DNA of 7,400 nucleotides, from positions 1-7,400 of the forward strand of contig CAJUCB010000084.1 of assembly GCA_910584805.1 (NCBI GenBank), read 5' to 3'. The notes below the pieces were generated by a model. It was not told the DNA's origin and made no database searches. It worked only from the letters and a program-made list of their open reading frames with translations. Below, piece by piece: positions 6,996 to 7,400 of this stretch. This DNA comes from an uncultured Oscillospiraceae bacterium (lineage in GTDB: Bacteria; Bacillota; Clostridia; Oscillospirales; Oscillospiraceae). Each line of letters starts with the position of its first letter. The first letter of the stretch is position 1. A program made the translations under genes and the position numbers.

Positions 6996-7400
6996 ATGAA
7001 AACTGACATTGAGATTGCCCAGGCCTGTGAAATGAAGGATATCCGGGAGGTTGCCAAGACCGCCGGAGTGGACGAAGCGTATTTGGAGCTCTATGGAAAC
7101 CATAAGGCAAAGATTGACTACAATATGTTCCGGGAGGCCAACCAGCCTGACGGCAAGTTGATCCTGGTCACCGCCATCACCCCCACCCCCGCCGGGGAGG
7201 GTAAGACCACCACCACCGTGGGCCTGGCCGATGGCCTGCGGAAGATCGGGAAAAAGTCCGTGGTGGCCCTGCGGGAGCCCTCCCTGGGTCCTGTGTTTGG
7301 CCTCAAGGGTGGTGCCGCCGGGGGCGGTTATGCCCAGGTGGTGCCTATGGAGGACATCAACCTCCACTTCACCGGGGACTTCCACGCCATCGGCGCGGCC
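6996..7400 (+). CDS. fhs: Formate-tetrahydrofolate ligase (10-formyl-THF synthetase), N-terminal part, 3' truncated
   Basis: The right edge cuts this gene after exactly 135 codons; the family is normally about 555 residues. Fhs joins formate to tetrahydrofolate with ATP, giving 10-formyl-THF, the donor for AICAR transformylase and PurN and an entry to one-carbon metabolism in anaerobes. Seen directly: an N-terminal stretch starting MKTDIEIAQ, then the ATP P-loop TPAGEGKTTTT (residues 64-74, Lys70), then REPSLGPVFGLKGGAAGGGY (93-112) and QVVPMEDINLHFTGDFHAI (114-132), all hallmark blocks of the family. The ATG start has an AAGGAG site 8 bases upstream that overlaps the guaB stop. Placement at the end of a purine operon fits the need for formyl donors; participation in a Wood-Ljungdahl or glycine/formate pathway cannot be judged here. 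The rest of the protein, including folate-binding parts, lies outside the window. Confidence 0.97.
   Translation, partial: MKTDIEIAQACEMKDIREVAKTAGVDEAYLELYGNHKAKIDYNMFREANQPDGKLILVTAITPTPAGEGKTTTTVGLADGLRKIGKKSVVALREPSLGPVFGLKGGAAGGGYAQVVPMEDINLHFTGDFHAIGAA

Noticed and set aside
5910..7385. Minus-strand open frames opposite guaB and fhs (5910-6578, 6741-7385).
   Set aside because: The second crosses the guaB-fhs gap and shadows both genes; neither shows family motifs.
1..7400. Search for RNA genes, riboswitches, CRISPR arrays, insertion sequences and tandem repeats.
   Set aside because: Nearly every base is in a conserved gene; the four gaps total 78 bases and hold no such structure. A purine riboswitch, if any, would be upstream of the operon start, outside the window.

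Overview
This window is an uninterrupted stretch of a purine-nucleotide biosynthesis operon, read entirely on the + strand. It carries the end of an AICAR transformylase gene (purH-type), complete purD, complete purL, a complete IMP dehydrogenase gene (guaB), and the first 135 codons of fhs (formate-tetrahydrofolate ligase). The gaps are 18, 20, 28 and 12 bases. I see no hairpin terminator or promoter in any gap, so a single polycistronic transcript that starts upstream and continues past the right edge is the simplest reading.

The organism is most likely a GC-rich member of the Clostridia (Bacillota), plausibly an Oscillospiraceae-type gut anaerobe. The reasons are the purine-rich AGGAGG-type ribosome binding sites, strong G/C preference at third codon positions, the single-chain PurL of the Clostridium/Streptococcus class with a PurS-like N-terminus (1228 aa), and the presence of fhs. 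This placement is inference from protein style and composition, not a database match.

Layout: 3-458 is the C-terminal part of AICAR transformylase; 477-1742 is PurD (GAR synthetase); 1763-5449 is PurL (FGAM synthase with its own glutaminase domain); 5478-6983 is IMP dehydrogenase with a CBS pair; 6996-7400 is the N-terminus of Fhs with its P-loop.

The genes form a logical set. PurD and PurL catalyse steps 2 and 4 of IMP synthesis, and AICAR transformylase the penultimate step. IMP dehydrogenase then commits IMP to XMP and GMP. Fhs makes 10-formyl-THF from formate, which is the one-carbon donor used by AICAR transformylase (and PurN). I do not see a new biological system here. The main points of interest are that two ordinary-looking pathway enzymes are of unusual lineage: the transformylase C-terminus resembles animal ATIC more than typical bacterial PurH, and the IMP dehydrogenase closely resembles the enzyme of the protozoan Tritrichomonas foetus, including residues tied to mycophenolic acid insensitivity.
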